This document shows, in pieces, positions 7,972 through 16,801 of a DNA stretch of 34,467 nucleotides (positions within the stretch are counted from its first letter, which is position 1; every line of letters begins with the position of its first letter). The stretch is from Pseudomonas sp. PD9R. GTDB lineage: Bacteria; Pseudomonadota; Gammaproteobacteria; Pseudomonadales; Pseudomonadaceae. Both the position numbers and the translations under genes were made by a program. The stretch lies in contig NZ_JAHTMR010000031.1 of the NCBI RefSeq assembly GCF_019200975.1, positions 1 through 34,467 of the forward strand, in the 5' to 3' direction. The notes under the pieces were generated by a model that ran no database searches, was not told the origin of the DNA, and saw nothing but the letters and a program-made list of their open reading frames with translations.

Positions 7972-8280
7972 TTAACGACCGGTAGCGCCCTGGAGGAGGC
8001 TCTGGGTCTTTTCCTTATGCTTTTTGAGTTGTTTATCGAGCTTGTCGGTCAGTGCGTCAATCGCCGCGTACATATCGGTATGTTCCGCGTTGGCGACCAC
8101 TTCATTGCCGGGAATATGCAGCGTGGCTTCGATTTTCTGCTTCAGCTTTTCGACCGTCATCGTGACCTGCACGTTGGTGATCTTGTCGAAATGTCGCTCC
8201 AATCGTTCGAGTTTTTCGCCGATGTAGGTGCGAAGAGGTTCGGTCACTTCCAGTTGGTGTCCACTGATGTTGACTTGCAT
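7972..8280 (-). CDS. hpf: Short ribosome hibernation promoting factor HPF
   Basis: The 102-residue product is a short-type HPF/YfiA-family protein with the pattern MQVNISGHQLEVT, then the basic LERLERHFDKI helix, then the HTDMYAAIDALTDKLDKQLKK helix. It binds the 30S decoding centre and promotes 100S dimers in stationary phase. The ATG at 8280 gives the family length; the open frame extends upstream without family similarity. It lies 74 bases downstream of rpoN, as in most pseudomonads. Confidence 0.95.
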   Translation of the reverse strand: MQVNISGHQLEVTEPLRTYIGEKLERLERHFDKITNVQVTMTVEKLKQKIEATLHIPGNEVVANAEHTDMYAAIDALTDKLDKQLKKHKEKTQSLLQGATGR

Positions 8281-8354
8281 ACAGCTTCTCCTTCGTTGCC
8301 AGTGCATAAAGCGGTAGATCAGATGATCTACCACTGGAACGCTGTGGCGGGGCT

Positions 8355-9848
8355 CTACATCAACCGCTTACGTTCGCTCGAAGGCGCGATCCCCAGAGAT
8401 TCGCGGTACTTGGCGACGGTGCGGCGAGCCACCTGAATGCCTTGTGCCTCCAGTAAACCAGCGATCTTGCTGTCACTCAACGGCTTTTTCTGATTTTCCG
8501 CGGCAACCAGTTTTTTGATGATCGCGCGGATCGCCGTGGACGAGCATTCGCCGCCTTCGGAGGTGCTGACATGGCTGGAGAAAAAGTATTTCAGTTCATA
8601 TATGCCCCGAGGGGTATGCATGAATTTCTGCGTGGTCACCCGTGAAATAGTCGATTCGTGCATGCCGACCGCCTCGGCGATGTCATGCAGGACCAACGGC
8701 TTCATGGCTTCGTCGCCATATTCCAGGAAACCGCGTTGATGCTCGACGATCTGGGTGGCTACTTTCATCAGAGTTTCGTTGCGGCTTTGCAGGCTCTTGA
8801 TGAACCAGCGGGCTTCCTGCAACTGATTGCGCATGAAGGTGTTGTCGGCGCTGGTGTCAGCACGACGTACGAAACCGGCGTACTGGGCGTTGACCCGAAG
8901 ACGCGGCACCGATTCCTGGTTGAGCTCCACCAGCCAGCGTTCGTTGTCCTTGCGCACGATCACGTCGGGAACGACGTACTCGGCTTCAGTGGACTCGATT
9001 TGCGAGCCCGGACGCGGATTGAGGCTCTGGACCAGTTCGATCACCTGGCGCAGTTCATCTTCCTTGAGCTTCATGCGACGCATCAGCTGGCTGTAATCGC
9101 GGCTGCCGAGCAAGTCGATGTAATCGCTGACCAGGCGCTTGGCCTCGGCCAGCCAAGGCGTTTTGGCCGGTAATTGGCGCAATTGCAGCAGCAGGCACTC
9201 GCCCAGGTTGCGGGCACCGATACCGGCCGGTTCGAATTGCTGGATGCGATGCAGGACGGCTTCGATTTCGTCGAGTTCGATATCCAGTTCCGGATCGAAG
9301 GCTTCGAGGATTTCTTCGAGCGTCTCGTCCAGATAACCCTGATTGTTGATGCAATCGATCAGGGTTACGGCGATCAGGCGATCGGTGTCGGACATCGGTG
9401 CCAGGTTCAGTTGCCACAGCAGGTGGCTTTGCAGGCTTTCGCCAGCCGAAGTGCGGGTGGTGAAGTCCCACTCGTCATCATCGTTACTTGGCAGGCTGCT
9501 TGCGCTGGTCTGGTAGACGTCTTCCCATGCGGTGTCGACGGGCAGTTCATTGGGAATACGCTCGTTCCAGTCGCCTTCCTCAAGGTTATCAACCGTCGGC
9601 GCGCTTTCCTGGTAGGAGGGTTCCTGAATGTCGGGATTGGGTTTCTGTTCGGCGTTGTCGGCCAAGGGGTCAGTGTTATCGAAGTCGTCGCCTTCTTCCT
9701 GGCGTTCGAGCATCGGATTGGACTCCAGGGCCTCCTGGATTTCCTGTTGCAGGTCCAGGGTCGACAATTGGAGCAGGCGGATGGCCTGTTGCAGCTGCGG
9801 TGTCATCGTCAGCTGCTGGCCCATTCTCAAGACTAGCGATGGTTTCAT
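8355..9848 (-). CDS. rpoN: RNA polymerase sigma-54 factor RpoN
   Basis: The 497-residue product has all three regions of sigma-54. The Gln/Leu-rich activator-interacting region starts MKPSLVLRMGQQLTMTPQLQQAIRLL. An acidic linker covers about residues 50-120. The core and DNA-binding domains end in the RpoN box ARRTVAKYR at 474-482, which reads the -24 promoter element. It directs transcription of nitrogen, flagellar and many other genes with enhancer-binding proteins. It heads the minus-strand rpoN-hpf-ptsN-rapZ-ptsO cluster. The 184-base gap behind lptB may hold its promoter. Confidence 0.98.
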   Translation of the reverse strand: MKPSLVLRMGQQLTMTPQLQQAIRLLQLSTLDLQQEIQEALESNPMLERQEEGDDFDNTDPLADNAEQKPNPDIQEPSYQESAPTVDNLEEGDWNERIPNELPVDTAWEDVYQTSASSLPSNDDDEWDFTTRTSAGESLQSHLLWQLNLAPMSDTDRLIAVTLIDCINNQGYLDETLEEILEAFDPELDIELDEIEAVLHRIQQFEPAGIGARNLGECLLLQLRQLPAKTPWLAEAKRLVSDYIDLLGSRDYSQLMRRMKLKEDELRQVIELVQSLNPRPGSQIESTEAEYVVPDVIVRKDNERWLVELNQESVPRLRVNAQYAGFVRRADTSADNTFMRNQLQEARWFIKSLQSRNETLMKVATQIVEHQRGFLEYGDEAMKPLVLHDIAEAVGMHESTISRVTTQKFMHTPRGIYELKYFFSSHVSTSEGGECSSTAIRAIIKKLVAAENQKKPLSDSKIAGLLEAQGIQVARRTVAKYRESLGIAPSSERKRLM

Positions 9849-10032
9849 GGCAGGGGCTTAACACCTTATTCGCCGGCGCACATGCGCCATCCACTACAGG
9901 GCGCCGGAGCGCCAAACATAAGCAAATTATATGCCCGAAACTGAAGTGTTTGCCTAGAGCGCTGTAACAATAAAAAAGTGTTGATTTTTTATCGAGACAA
10001 GCGCCCGGTCGACTAGCCGCAAACCTCAGTGC

Positions 10033-10758
10033 TTACAGGCGGAACTCATGGCCCAGGTACACTTCCTTGACCAGGTCGTTGGCCAGGATGGTTTCAGCAT
10101 CGCCTTCGGCGATCAACTGGCCATCGTTGACGATGTAGGCGGTTTCACAGATGTCCAGGGTTTCGCGGACGTTGTGGTCGGTGATCAGCACGCCAATGCC
10201 CTTGGCCTTGAGGTGGTGGATGATCTGTTTGATATCGCCCACCGAGATCGGGTCCACACCGGCGAAAGGTTCGTCGAGGAGGATGAATTTCGGATTGGTG
10301 GCCAGTGCCCGGGCGATTTCCACGCGGCGACGTTCGCCACCGGACAGGCTCATGCCGAGGCTGTCGCGGATGTGGCTGATGTGGAATTCCTGCAGCAGGC
10401 TTTCCAGTTCCTTGCGACGACCGGCCTTGTCGAGTTCCTTGCGGGTCTCGAGGATCGCCATGATGTTGTCGGCGACCGAGAGCTTGCGGAAAATCGACGC
10501 TTCTTGCGGCAGATAGCCGATACCTGCTTTTGCACGACCGTGCATGGGCTGGTGACTGACATCCAGGTCGTCGATCAGGACACGGCCCTGATCGGCCTGG
10601 ACCAGACCGACGATCATGTAGAAGCAGGTGGTTTTGCCGGCGCCGTTCGGGCCAAGCAGGCCAACGATCTGACCGCTGTCGATGGACAGGCTGACGTCAC
10701 GCACGACCTGGCGGCTCTTGTAGCTCTTGGCCAGATGCTGAGCTTTCAGAGTTGCCAT
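10033..10758 (-). CDS. lptB: LPS export ABC ATPase LptB
   Basis: This 241-residue ATPase powers extraction of lipopolysaccharide from the inner membrane with LptF, LptG and LptC. Walker A is GPNGAGKTT at residues 36-44, the signature LSGGE is at 138-142, and Walker B (FILLDEPFAG) is at about 158-167, followed by the H-loop ITDHNVRETL. Its ATG overlaps the last base of the lptA stop. It is the last gene of the kdsD-kdsC-lptC-lptA-lptB run. Confidence 0.97.
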   Translation of the reverse strand: MATLKAQHLAKSYKSRQVVRDVSLSIDSGQIVGLLGPNGAGKTTCFYMIVGLVQADQGRVLIDDLDVSHQPMHGRAKAGIGYLPQEASIFRKLSVADNIMAILETRKELDKAGRRKELESLLQEFHISHIRDSLGMSLSGGERRRVEIARALATNPKFILLDEPFAGVDPISVGDIKQIIHHLKAKGIGVLITDHNVRETLDICETAYIVNDGQLIAEGDAETILANDLVKEVYLGHEFRL

Positions 10759-11306
10759 TACTGGGCCTTTTGCTCGTCGGTTTTCTTTTTCGGTTGTATC
10801 ACCATGTCGATGCGCGGACGAGATTCAGTGACATTGGTACCGGTGGCGCGACCGGCACTGGCAAGTTTCTTGACAGTGTCGTAGACGATTTTCTCGCCTT
10901 GGGTGACGTTGTTGTCCTTGTCGATGACTTTGGCCTTATCGATCAGCACGACGCGGTTTTGCGAGGCGTGGTACTGGATAGTCACACCCCAGCCCTGAAC
11001 AGGCTTGGTGTCACCTTGGGTCTGCAGTTGTTCGAAGTAGGCCAGGTTGCCCACCGAAGTCACTACATCGATGTCGCCAGTCGGGGTGCGAGTGATGGTT
11101 ACGGTGTTGCCGGTAACCTTCATCGAACCCTGGGTGATGATCACGTCGCCCTTATAGGTGGCAATACCTTGCTTGTCGTCCAGTTGGGCGTCGTCGGCCT
11201 GAATGCGGATAGGCTGCTCTTGATCGTTCGGCAGAGCCCAGGCGCTCACGCTTCCCAGTGCTGCGCCCAGACTGAGCAAAATAGGGAGAGTTTTAACGAG
11301 CCTCAT
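10758..11306 (-). CDS. lptA: Periplasmic LPS transport protein LptA
   Basis: The 182-residue protein begins with a Sec signal peptide (MRLVKTLPILLSLGAALGS.., likely cut after SAWA near residue 25). An OstA/LptA beta-jellyroll domain with IRIQADDAQLDDKQGIATYKG follows, then a basic KKKTDEQKAQ end. LptA subunits form the bridge that carries LPS across the periplasm from LptC to LptD. It overlaps lptC by 14 bases and lptB by one, indicating a tightly coupled operon. Confidence 0.95.
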   Translation of the reverse strand: MRLVKTLPILLSLGAALGSVSAWALPNDQEQPIRIQADDAQLDDKQGIATYKGDVIITQGSMKVTGNTVTITRTPTGDIDVVTSVGNLAYFEQLQTQGDTKPVQGWGVTIQYHASQNRVVLIDKAKVIDKDNNVTQGEKIVYDTVKKLASAGRATGTNVTESRPRIDMVIQPKKKTDEQKAQ

Positions 11307-11865
11307 ACTGTCCTCTTACGTTCGATAGCAGGTGTATCCTGCTTTCTTTCAAATACGCTTTCATTCCGGTACCAGTCGACACACCACCAGCGCCGTCGAT
11401 TCTAACGGGTTGCTCGGTCTGCGCATATTGCTGCTGCGGGAACACTGTCATGCGAGTGCTGGTGATCAGGGTCTTGCGGTTTTTTTCGTCGAAACGCGTG
11501 ATGCGCACCGAATCGATCAGTTCAACCTGTGTGCCGTCCGGATTGACTTCACCCTTTTCGCTCTGGACGTGCCACGGGAATTCGGTGCCGCGGAACATGT
11601 TCAAGTCGGGGTTGGTCAGCAGGGTTACTTCGGTTGCTTTCAGGTGTTCTACCTTGTCCGACGTCATTTCATATTGCAGTTTGCCGTCCGGCAGGTACTG
11701 AACGCTGTGGGCGTTGGTAGCGTAATAGTCGATCGCGGTTTCGTCGACTTGCGCGACCGGCTTGTCGAGGAAGCGTTCCGGGCTGATGTTCCAGTAGCCG
11801 ACCGCAGCGAAAATTGCCGCGATACAGCCGAACACCAAAATGTTGCGAATTTTTCTAAACGACAT
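11293..11865 (-). CDS. lptC: LPS export protein LptC
   Basis: The 190-residue bitopic membrane protein has one N-terminal transmembrane segment (about residues 8-26, ILVFGCIAAIFAAVGYW). A periplasmic LptC jellyroll follows with ATEVTLLTNPDLNMFRG and the VRIDGAGGVSTGTGMKAYL segment that docks LptA. It receives LPS from LptBFG. The ATG at 11865 is preferred over one 12 bases upstream because it matches the usual MSFRKIR start of pseudomonad LptC and leaves an 8-base gap to kdsC. Confidence 0.94.
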   Translation of the reverse strand: MSFRKIRNILVFGCIAAIFAAVGYWNISPERFLDKPVAQVDETAIDYYATNAHSVQYLPDGKLQYEMTSDKVEHLKATEVTLLTNPDLNMFRGTEFPWHVQSEKGEVNPDGTQVELIDSVRITRFDEKNRKTLITSTRMTVFPQQQYAQTEQPVRIDGAGGVSTGTGMKAYLKESRIHLLSNVRGQYEAR

Positions 11866-11873
11866 GGCTTGGC

Positions 11874-12398
11874 TCACAGGTACGCGGCGTTGGCCGCATC
11901 GAGGCGGCCTTGGGCGCGCAGGATCAATTCGCAGAATTCACGGGCAGCACCTTCGCCGCCGCGGGCCTGGGTCACGCCGTGAGCATGTTCTCGCACAAAG
12001 CTGGCGGCGTTGGCCACGGCCATGCCGAGGCCGACGCGGCGGATCACCGGCAGGTCCGGAAGGTCGTCGCCGAGATAGGCCACTTGCTCATAGCTTAGGT
12101 TGAGTTGGCCAAGAAGTTCGTCGAGCACCACCAGTTTGTCTTCGCGACCCTGGTAAAGATGCGGGATACCGAGGTTCTTCGCCCGGCGCTCTACCACCGG
12201 GGTCTTGCGACCGCTGATGATAGCGGTCTGCACGCCGGCAGCCATCAGCATTTTGATGCCCTGGCCGTCGAGGGTGTTGAAGGTCTTGAATTCGCTGCCG
12301 TCTTCGAGGAAGTACAGGCGCCCGTCGGTGAGGACGCCGTCGACGTCGAATACCGCCAGTTTGATGTGTTGACCGCGTTGCAGCAGGTCTGTGCTCAT
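11874..12398 (-). CDS. kdsC: 3-deoxy-D-manno-octulosonate 8-phosphate phosphatase KdsC
   Basis: This 174-residue HAD phosphatase removes phosphate from Kdo-8-P to make Kdo for the LPS inner core. The HAD nucleophile and acid are Asp18 and Asp20 in VFDVDGVLTDG. Later motifs are ISGRKTPVVERRAKNLGI and LGDDLPDLPVIRRVGLG. It has no cap insertion, like other tetrameric KdsC proteins. Its start overlaps the kdsD stop by one base, and lptC follows after 8 bases, so Kdo synthesis and LPS export are co-expressed. Confidence 0.96.
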   Translation of the reverse strand: MSTDLLQRGQHIKLAVFDVDGVLTDGRLYFLEDGSEFKTFNTLDGQGIKMLMAAGVQTAIISGRKTPVVERRAKNLGIPHLYQGREDKLVVLDELLGQLNLSYEQVAYLGDDLPDLPVIRRVGLGMAVANAASFVREHAHGVTQARGGEGAAREFCELILRAQGRLDAANAAYL

Positions 12399-13372
12399 TA
12401 CATTACCCCCGCACGCAGCAAGTCGTGCATGTTCAAGGCGCCGACCGGGCGGTCTTCGCTGTCGACCACGACCAGCGCGTTGATTTTGTGGTCTTCCATG
12501 ATTTTCAGGGCCTCGGCGGCGAGCATTTCGGCACGGGCCGTCTTGCCATGGGCGGTCATGACCTGGTCGATAGTCGCGGTGTGGATGTCGATGCTGCGGT
12601 CCAGCGTGCGGCGCAAATCGCCGTCGGTGAAGATCCCGGCCAGTTTGCCGTCGGCTTCAAGGATTACCGTCATGCCCAGGCCTTTGCGGGTCATTTCCAT
12701 CAGCGCGTCCTTGAGCAGGGTGCCGCGTTGAACCTGTGGCAATTCTTGCCCGGCGTGCATGACATTTTCCACCTTAAGCAGCAGGCGTCGGCCCAGTGCG
12801 CCGCCAGGGTGGGAAAAGGCGAAGTCTTCGGCGGTAAAGCCGCGGGCCTCTAGCAGCGCGACGGCCAGGGCGTCGCCCATGACCAGCGCAGCGGTAGTCG
12901 AAGAGGTCGGCGCCAGGTTCAACGGGCAGGCTTCGTGTTCGACGTGAACGTTCAGATTGACCTCGGCGGCCTTGGCCAGCGGCGAATCGGGATTGCCGGT
13001 CACGCTGATCAACTGGATGCCCAGGCGCTTGATCAGCGGCAACAGGGTAATGATTTCATTGGTGGAGCCAGAGTTCGACAACGCCAGAATGATGTCGTCG
13101 CGGGTAATCATGCCCATGTCGCCGTGACTGGCTTCCGCCGGATGCACGAAAAAAGCCGTGGTGCCGGTGCTGGCCAGGGTGGCGGCGATCTTGTTGCCGA
13201 TATGCCCCGACTTGCCCATGCCGACCACGACTACGCGGCCTTTGCTGGCCAGAATCATCTCGCAAGCGCGTACGAAATCTGCGTCGATATGTGGCAGCAA
13301 GCCTTGCACGGCTTCGACCTCGAGGCGGATGGTGCGTTGGGCAGATTGAATCAGGTCGCTGGATTGGCTCAT
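12398..13372 (-). CDS. kdsD: Arabinose-5-phosphate isomerase KdsD
   Basis: The 324-residue enzyme converts ribulose-5-phosphate to arabinose-5-phosphate, the first step of Kdo synthesis. An N-terminal SIS sugar-isomerase domain (GMGKSGHIGNKIAATLAS, then SNSGSTNEI) is followed by two CBS domains (from about residue 205) ending in INALVVVDSEDRPVGALNMHDLLRAGVM. The ATG at 13372 fits the family; the longer frame to 13435 would include sequence across the promoter. It heads the minus-strand LPS operon and diverges from mlaF. Confidence 0.96.
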   Translation of the reverse strand: MSQSSDLIQSAQRTIRLEVEAVQGLLPHIDADFVRACEMILASKGRVVVVGMGKSGHIGNKIAATLASTGTTAFFVHPAEASHGDMGMITRDDIILALSNSGSTNEIITLLPLIKRLGIQLISVTGNPDSPLAKAAEVNLNVHVEHEACPLNLAPTSSTTAALVMGDALAVALLEARGFTAEDFAFSHPGGALGRRLLLKVENVMHAGQELPQVQRGTLLKDALMEMTRKGLGMTVILEADGKLAGIFTDGDLRRTLDRSIDIHTATIDQVMTAHGKTARAEMLAAEALKIMEDHKINALVVVDSEDRPVGALNMHDLLRAGVM

Positions 13373-13406
13373 GTCAGAAATCGTATAGCCTGATGAAAAG
13401 GCGGCG

Positions 13407-13412
13407 ATTATA
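13407..13412 (-). promoter_or_regulatory. Candidate -10 box of the kdsD-lptB operon
   Basis: On the minus strand the sequence reads TATAAT about 35 bases before the kdsD ATG. No strong -35 is obvious at 16-18 bases (the nearest candidate is a gtgagg-like hexamer around 13430), so the call rests mainly on the perfect -10. Confidence 0.4.
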
Positions 13413-13529
13413 GCGGTTATGATCGAAACCCTCACGCAAGTTCGTCGCGCAATGTCATTCCTTGTTACCGAATCCCTCTAATTCGAGCTTTCAGCCTGTC
13501 ATGGAGCTGAATAAGGCCTGGCTTTGGCC

Positions 13530-13559
13530 TTGGGCGCGCGGCGATTGCAGTGATATAGT
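13530..13559 (+). promoter_or_regulatory. Candidate sigma-70 promoter of the mla operon
   Basis: TTGGGC (13530-13535) is separated by 18 bases from TATAGT (13554-13559), about 90 bases before mlaF. It lies in the 274-base divergent gap between kdsD and mlaF. No other gene or RNA is recognised in that gap. Confidence 0.4.
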
Positions 13560-13646
13560 TCGCCGCCAGTTCGGCCCGCCCGGGAGTATGTGCTTTTGTC
13601 AGTAAGCCAGGCGTCCGAGTGAGAGGCTGCATCGCAAGGAGTTTAG

Positions 13647-14456
13647 ATGAGTGCCGATAACGCCTACGCGGTCGAGCTGAAGGGACTGACCTTCAAGCGC
13701 GGTGCGCGCAGCATTTTCAATAACGTCGATATCCGTATTCCACGCGGCAAGGTCACCGGCATCATGGGACCCTCCGGGTGCGGCAAGACCACGCTGTTGC
13801 GGTTGATGGGCGCACAGTTGCGGCCTAGCAGCGGCGAAGTCTGGGTCAACGGTCAGAACCTGCCGAAGCTGTCGCGCAGCGATCTGTTCGATGCTCGTAA
13901 GCACATGGGCGTGCTCTTTCAGAGCGGCGCCCTGTTTACCGATCTCGATGTGTTCGAGAACGTCGCCTTCCCACTGCGCGTTCATACCGAGCTGCCGGAA
14001 GAAATGATCCGCGATATCGTCCTGCTCAAATTGCAGGCCGTGGGTTTGCGTGGCGCCATCGACCTGATGCCGGACGAACTGTCCGGCGGCATGAAGCGTC
14101 GTGTCGCGCTGGCACGGGCGATTGCGCTCGATCCGCAGATTCTCATGTACGACGAGCCCTTTGTTGGCCAGGACCCCATCGCCATGGGCGTGCTGGTGCG
14201 CCTGATTCGCTTGCTCAACGATGCGCTGGGTATCACCAGTATCGTGGTTTCCCACGACCTGGCCGAGACTGCGAGCATTGCCGACTACATCTATGTAGTG
14301 GGCGACGGGCAGGTATTGGGGCAGGGCACGCCCGATGAGCTGATGAACTCGGACGAACCGCGTATCCGTCAATTCATGACAGGCGAGCCTGACGGTCCGG
14401 TCGCCTATCACTTTCCAGCGACGGACTACCGCGCAGATCTTCTGGGGAAGCGCTGA
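13647..14456 (+). CDS. mlaF: Phospholipid transport ATPase MlaF (Ttg2A)
   Basis: This 269-residue ABC ATPase drives the MlaFEDB complex, which moves phospholipids between the inner and outer membrane to preserve outer-membrane asymmetry. Walker A is GPSGCGKTT, the signature is LSGGMKRR, and Walker B is ILMYDEPFVGQD with VVSHDLAETA as the H-loop. AAGGAG lies 8 bases before the ATG. In Pseudomonas the locus was first described as ttg2, linked to solvent tolerance. The stop overlaps the mlaE start by one base. Confidence 0.97.
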   Translation: MSADNAYAVELKGLTFKRGARSIFNNVDIRIPRGKVTGIMGPSGCGKTTLLRLMGAQLRPSSGEVWVNGQNLPKLSRSDLFDARKHMGVLFQSGALFTDLDVFENVAFPLRVHTELPEEMIRDIVLLKLQAVGLRGAIDLMPDELSGGMKRRVALARAIALDPQILMYDEPFVGQDPIAMGVLVRLIRLLNDALGITSIVVSHDLAETASIADYIYVVGDGQVLGQGTPDELMNSDEPRIRQFMTGEPDGPVAYHFPATDYRADLLGKR

Positions 14457-15253
14457 TGCGCAAGATTTCATTAATAGAAAGAGTTCGCCGCTTCGGCCAG
14501 GCCGGCATCGATGTGCTGGCGGTGTTCGGGCGTGCGGGGCTATTCCTGTTTCACGCGCTGTTAGGTCGCGGCGGCATCGGCGGTGGTTTTGGCCTGTTGG
14601 TCAAGCAGTTGCATTCGGTGGGCGTAATGTCCCTGGTGATCATTGTGGTCTCCGGGGTGTTCATCGGCATGGTGCTGGCGCTGCAAGGGTTCAACATCCT
14701 GTCCAGCTACGGCTCGGAGCAAGCGGTCGGGCAGATGGTGGCGCTGACACTGTTGCGTGAACTGGGGCCGGTCGTGACTGCCTTGCTCTTCGCCGGGCGT
14801 GCCGGTTCGGCGCTGACGGCGGAAATCGGCAACATGAAATCCACCGAACAATTGTCCAGTCTGGAAATGATCGGGGTCGACCCGCTCAAATACATCATTG
14901 CCCCGCGCCTGTGGGCCGGTTTCATTTCCCTGCCAGTGCTGGCGATGATTTTCAGCGTGGTGGGTATCTGGGGCGGTTCGTGGGTGGCCGTCGACTGGCT
15001 GGGCGTCTATGACGGTTCCTACTGGTCGAACATGCAGAACAGCGTGACCTTCACTGACGACGTACTCAACGGCATTATCAAAAGCATTGTCTTTGCCTTC
15101 GTCGTGACCTGGATTGCCGTATTCCAAGGCTATGACTGCGAGCCCACTTCCGAGGGGATCAGTCGTGCCACCACCAAGACCGTGGTGTATGCCTCTTTGG
15201 CAGTACTCGGCCTGGACTTTATTCTGACCGCCTTGATGTTTGGAGATTTCTGA
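14456..15253 (+). CDS. mlaE: Phospholipid transport permease MlaE (Ttg2B)
   Basis: The 265-residue inner-membrane permease of the MlaE/YrbE family contains family segments FIGMVLALQGFNIL, LGPVVTALLFAGRAGSALTAEIG and MKSTEQLSSLEMIGVDPLKY. It ends with GLDFILTALMFGDF. It has several hydrophobic helices and an amphipathic N-terminus. It forms the dimeric membrane core contacted by MlaF below and the MlaD ring above. It overlaps mlaF and mlaD by one base each, showing coupled translation. Confidence 0.97.
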   Translation: MRKISLIERVRRFGQAGIDVLAVFGRAGLFLFHALLGRGGIGGGFGLLVKQLHSVGVMSLVIIVVSGVFIGMVLALQGFNILSSYGSEQAVGQMVALTLLRELGPVVTALLFAGRAGSALTAEIGNMKSTEQLSSLEMIGVDPLKYIIAPRLWAGFISLPVLAMIFSVVGIWGGSWVAVDWLGVYDGSYWSNMQNSVTFTDDVLNGIIKSIVFAFVVTWIAVFQGYDCEPTSEGISRATTKTVVYASLAVLGLDFILTALMFGDF

Positions 15254-15720
15254 TGCAAAACCGCACCCTGGAAATCGGTGTCGGCCTTTTCTTGCTGGCT
15301 GGCATCCTGGCTTTGTTGTTGCTGGCGCTGCGGGTCAGTGGCCTGTCCCCGAGCCCGAGCACCGATACGTATAAACTTTACGCGTACTTCGACAATATCG
15401 CCGGTTTGACGGTCAGAGCTAAAGTGACCATGGCCGGTGTGACGATCGGCAAAGTCACGGCAATCGATCTGGATCGCGACAGTTTCACCGGTCGAGTGAC
15501 CATGCAGCTGGAAAAGCGCGTAGATAACCTGCCTGCTGACTCTACTGCATCTATCCTGACTGCTGGCCTGCTGGGCGAGAAGTACATCGGTATCAGCGTA
15601 GGTGGGGAAGAAACCCTGCTCAAGGACGGCGGGACTATCCATGACACCCAGTCGTCGCTGGTACTCGAAGACCTGATCGGTAAATTCCTGCTCAATACCG
15701 TTAGCAAAGACGCTAAATGA
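15253..15720 (+). CDS. mlaD: Phospholipid-binding MCE protein MlaD (Ttg2C)
   Basis: The 155-residue protein has one N-terminal transmembrane helix (residues about 7-27) and a single MCE domain (YAYFDNIAGLTVRAKVTMAGV, then GLLGEKYIGISVGGEE). MlaD forms a hexameric periplasmic ring anchored to MlaE, with a hydrophobic pore for lipids. The first residues (MQNRTLEIGVGLF) are typical. mlaC starts 11 bases after the stop. Confidence 0.96.
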   Translation: MQNRTLEIGVGLFLLAGILALLLLALRVSGLSPSPSTDTYKLYAYFDNIAGLTVRAKVTMAGVTIGKVTAIDLDRDSFTGRVTMQLEKRVDNLPADSTASILTAGLLGEKYIGISVGGEETLLKDGGTIHDTQSSLVLEDLIGKFLLNTVSKDAK

Positions 15721-15731
15721 GGAGCTGTTCA

Positions 15732-16385
15732 ATGATCTCTATCTTGCGACGTGGCCTGTTGGTATTGCTCGCGGCATTGCCGTTGGTGGCTAACGCCGTG
15801 GCGGCGCCTTCTGCACACGATCTGGTACAGGACACGACCAATCGGTTGCTGGCCGATCTGGCGGCCAATAAAGAGAAGTACAAGCAGGATCCGCAGGATT
15901 TTTATGCGGCGCTCAATAGCATTGTCGGGCCTGTCGTGGATGCCGAAGGTATTTCCAAGAGCATCATGACGGTCAAATATTCGCGCAAAGCCACGCCTGC
16001 GCAAATGAAGACCTTTGAAGAGAACTTCAAAAAGGGTCTGTTCCAGTTCTACGGCAACGCCTTGCTCGAGTACAACAACCAGGGCATCGTCGTTGACCCG
16101 GCCAAGGATGAATCGGGCGACCGTACCAGCGTTGGCATGACGGTCAAGGGCAGCAACGGCGCGATTTACCCGGTTTCCTACACCCTGGAAAAAATCGGTG
16201 GCGAGTGGAAGCTGCGTAACGTCATCATCAACGGCATCAACATTGGCAAACTGTTCCGTGATCAGTTCGCCGATGCGATGCAGCGCAATGGCAACGACCT
16301 GGACAAGACCATCAATGGTTGGGCCGGTGAAGTCGCCAAAGCCAAAGAGTCCACCGAAAAAAACTCCGGGCAGCAAGCGCAATGA
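15732..16385 (+). CDS. mlaC: Periplasmic phospholipid shuttle MlaC (Ttg2D)
   Basis: The 217-residue periplasmic protein begins with a signal peptide (LRRGLLVLLAALPLVANAVA, cut near residue 25). It then has the MlaC/Tol_Tol_Ttg2 fold with YSRKATPAQMKTFEENFKKGL and WKLRNVIINGINIGKLFRDQF. It ferries phospholipid between the outer-membrane MlaA complex and MlaD. The start chosen is the ATG at 15732 with AGGAG upstream; an in-frame ATG at 15717 would place the ribosome site inside the gene. The stop overlaps the mlaB start. Confidence 0.95.
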   Translation: MISILRRGLLVLLAALPLVANAVAAPSAHDLVQDTTNRLLADLAANKEKYKQDPQDFYAALNSIVGPVVDAEGISKSIMTVKYSRKATPAQMKTFEENFKKGLFQFYGNALLEYNNQGIVVDPAKDESGDRTSVGMTVKGSNGAIYPVSYTLEKIGGEWKLRNVIINGINIGKLFRDQFADAMQRNGNDLDKTINGWAGEVAKAKESTEKNSGQQAQ

Positions 16386-16687
16386 GTGAGTCGGCAGTCC
16401 GGATGGACGAAGCCGGCGAGCTGCGGCTCAGTGGTGTGCTGGATTACCGCACCGGCCCTGGCCTGCGCAAGCAGGGGCAGGCGCTGATCAAGTCCAGCCA
16501 GGCTGCGGCTGTGGTAGTTGATTGTTCGGCGGTCGAGAAGTCCAGCAGCGTCGGTTTGTCGTTGCTGCTGTGCTACATGCGCGATGCGCAAGCTGCCGGC
16601 AAGGCGCTGAGCATTCGCGGGATGCCAGAAGACATGCGCGAAATCGCTCAGGTCAGTGAGCTGACCGAGCTGTTGGCGCATCCCTAA
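16382..16687 (+). CDS. mlaB: STAS-domain protein MlaB
   Basis: The 101-residue cytoplasmic STAS protein stabilises and regulates MlaF in the MlaFEDB complex. The typical core strand and helix VVVDCSAVEKSSSVGLSLLLCYMRDA is present; the tandem serines lie where STAS proteins carry the conserved Ser/Thr at the helix cap. It overlaps mlaC by 4 bases. It is the last mla gene: a rho-independent terminator follows before ibaG. Confidence 0.93.
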   Translation: MSESAVRMDEAGELRLSGVLDYRTGPGLRKQGQALIKSSQAAAVVVDCSAVEKSSSVGLSLLLCYMRDAQAAGKALSIRGMPEDMREIAQVSELTELLAHP

Positions 16688-16702
16688 TCCACATCGATAA
16701 AG

Positions 16703-16755
16703 AAGCCCCCCGTCAGAGTCCTGCTTCGCGGGGTTCGCAGGCGCGGGGCTTTTTT
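16703..16755 (+). terminator. Terminator after mlaB
   Basis: The arms aagcccc / ggggctt, with further GC pairing inside (cgcggggttcgcaggcg region), are followed by six T residues. It lies 15 bases after the mlaB stop. It may end mla transcription or attenuate it before ibaG-murA. Confidence 0.8.
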
Positions 16756-16801
16756 GTATGATGTCCGACCCGCGCGCACAGGGCGCCGATTGAGGTTGAG
16801 C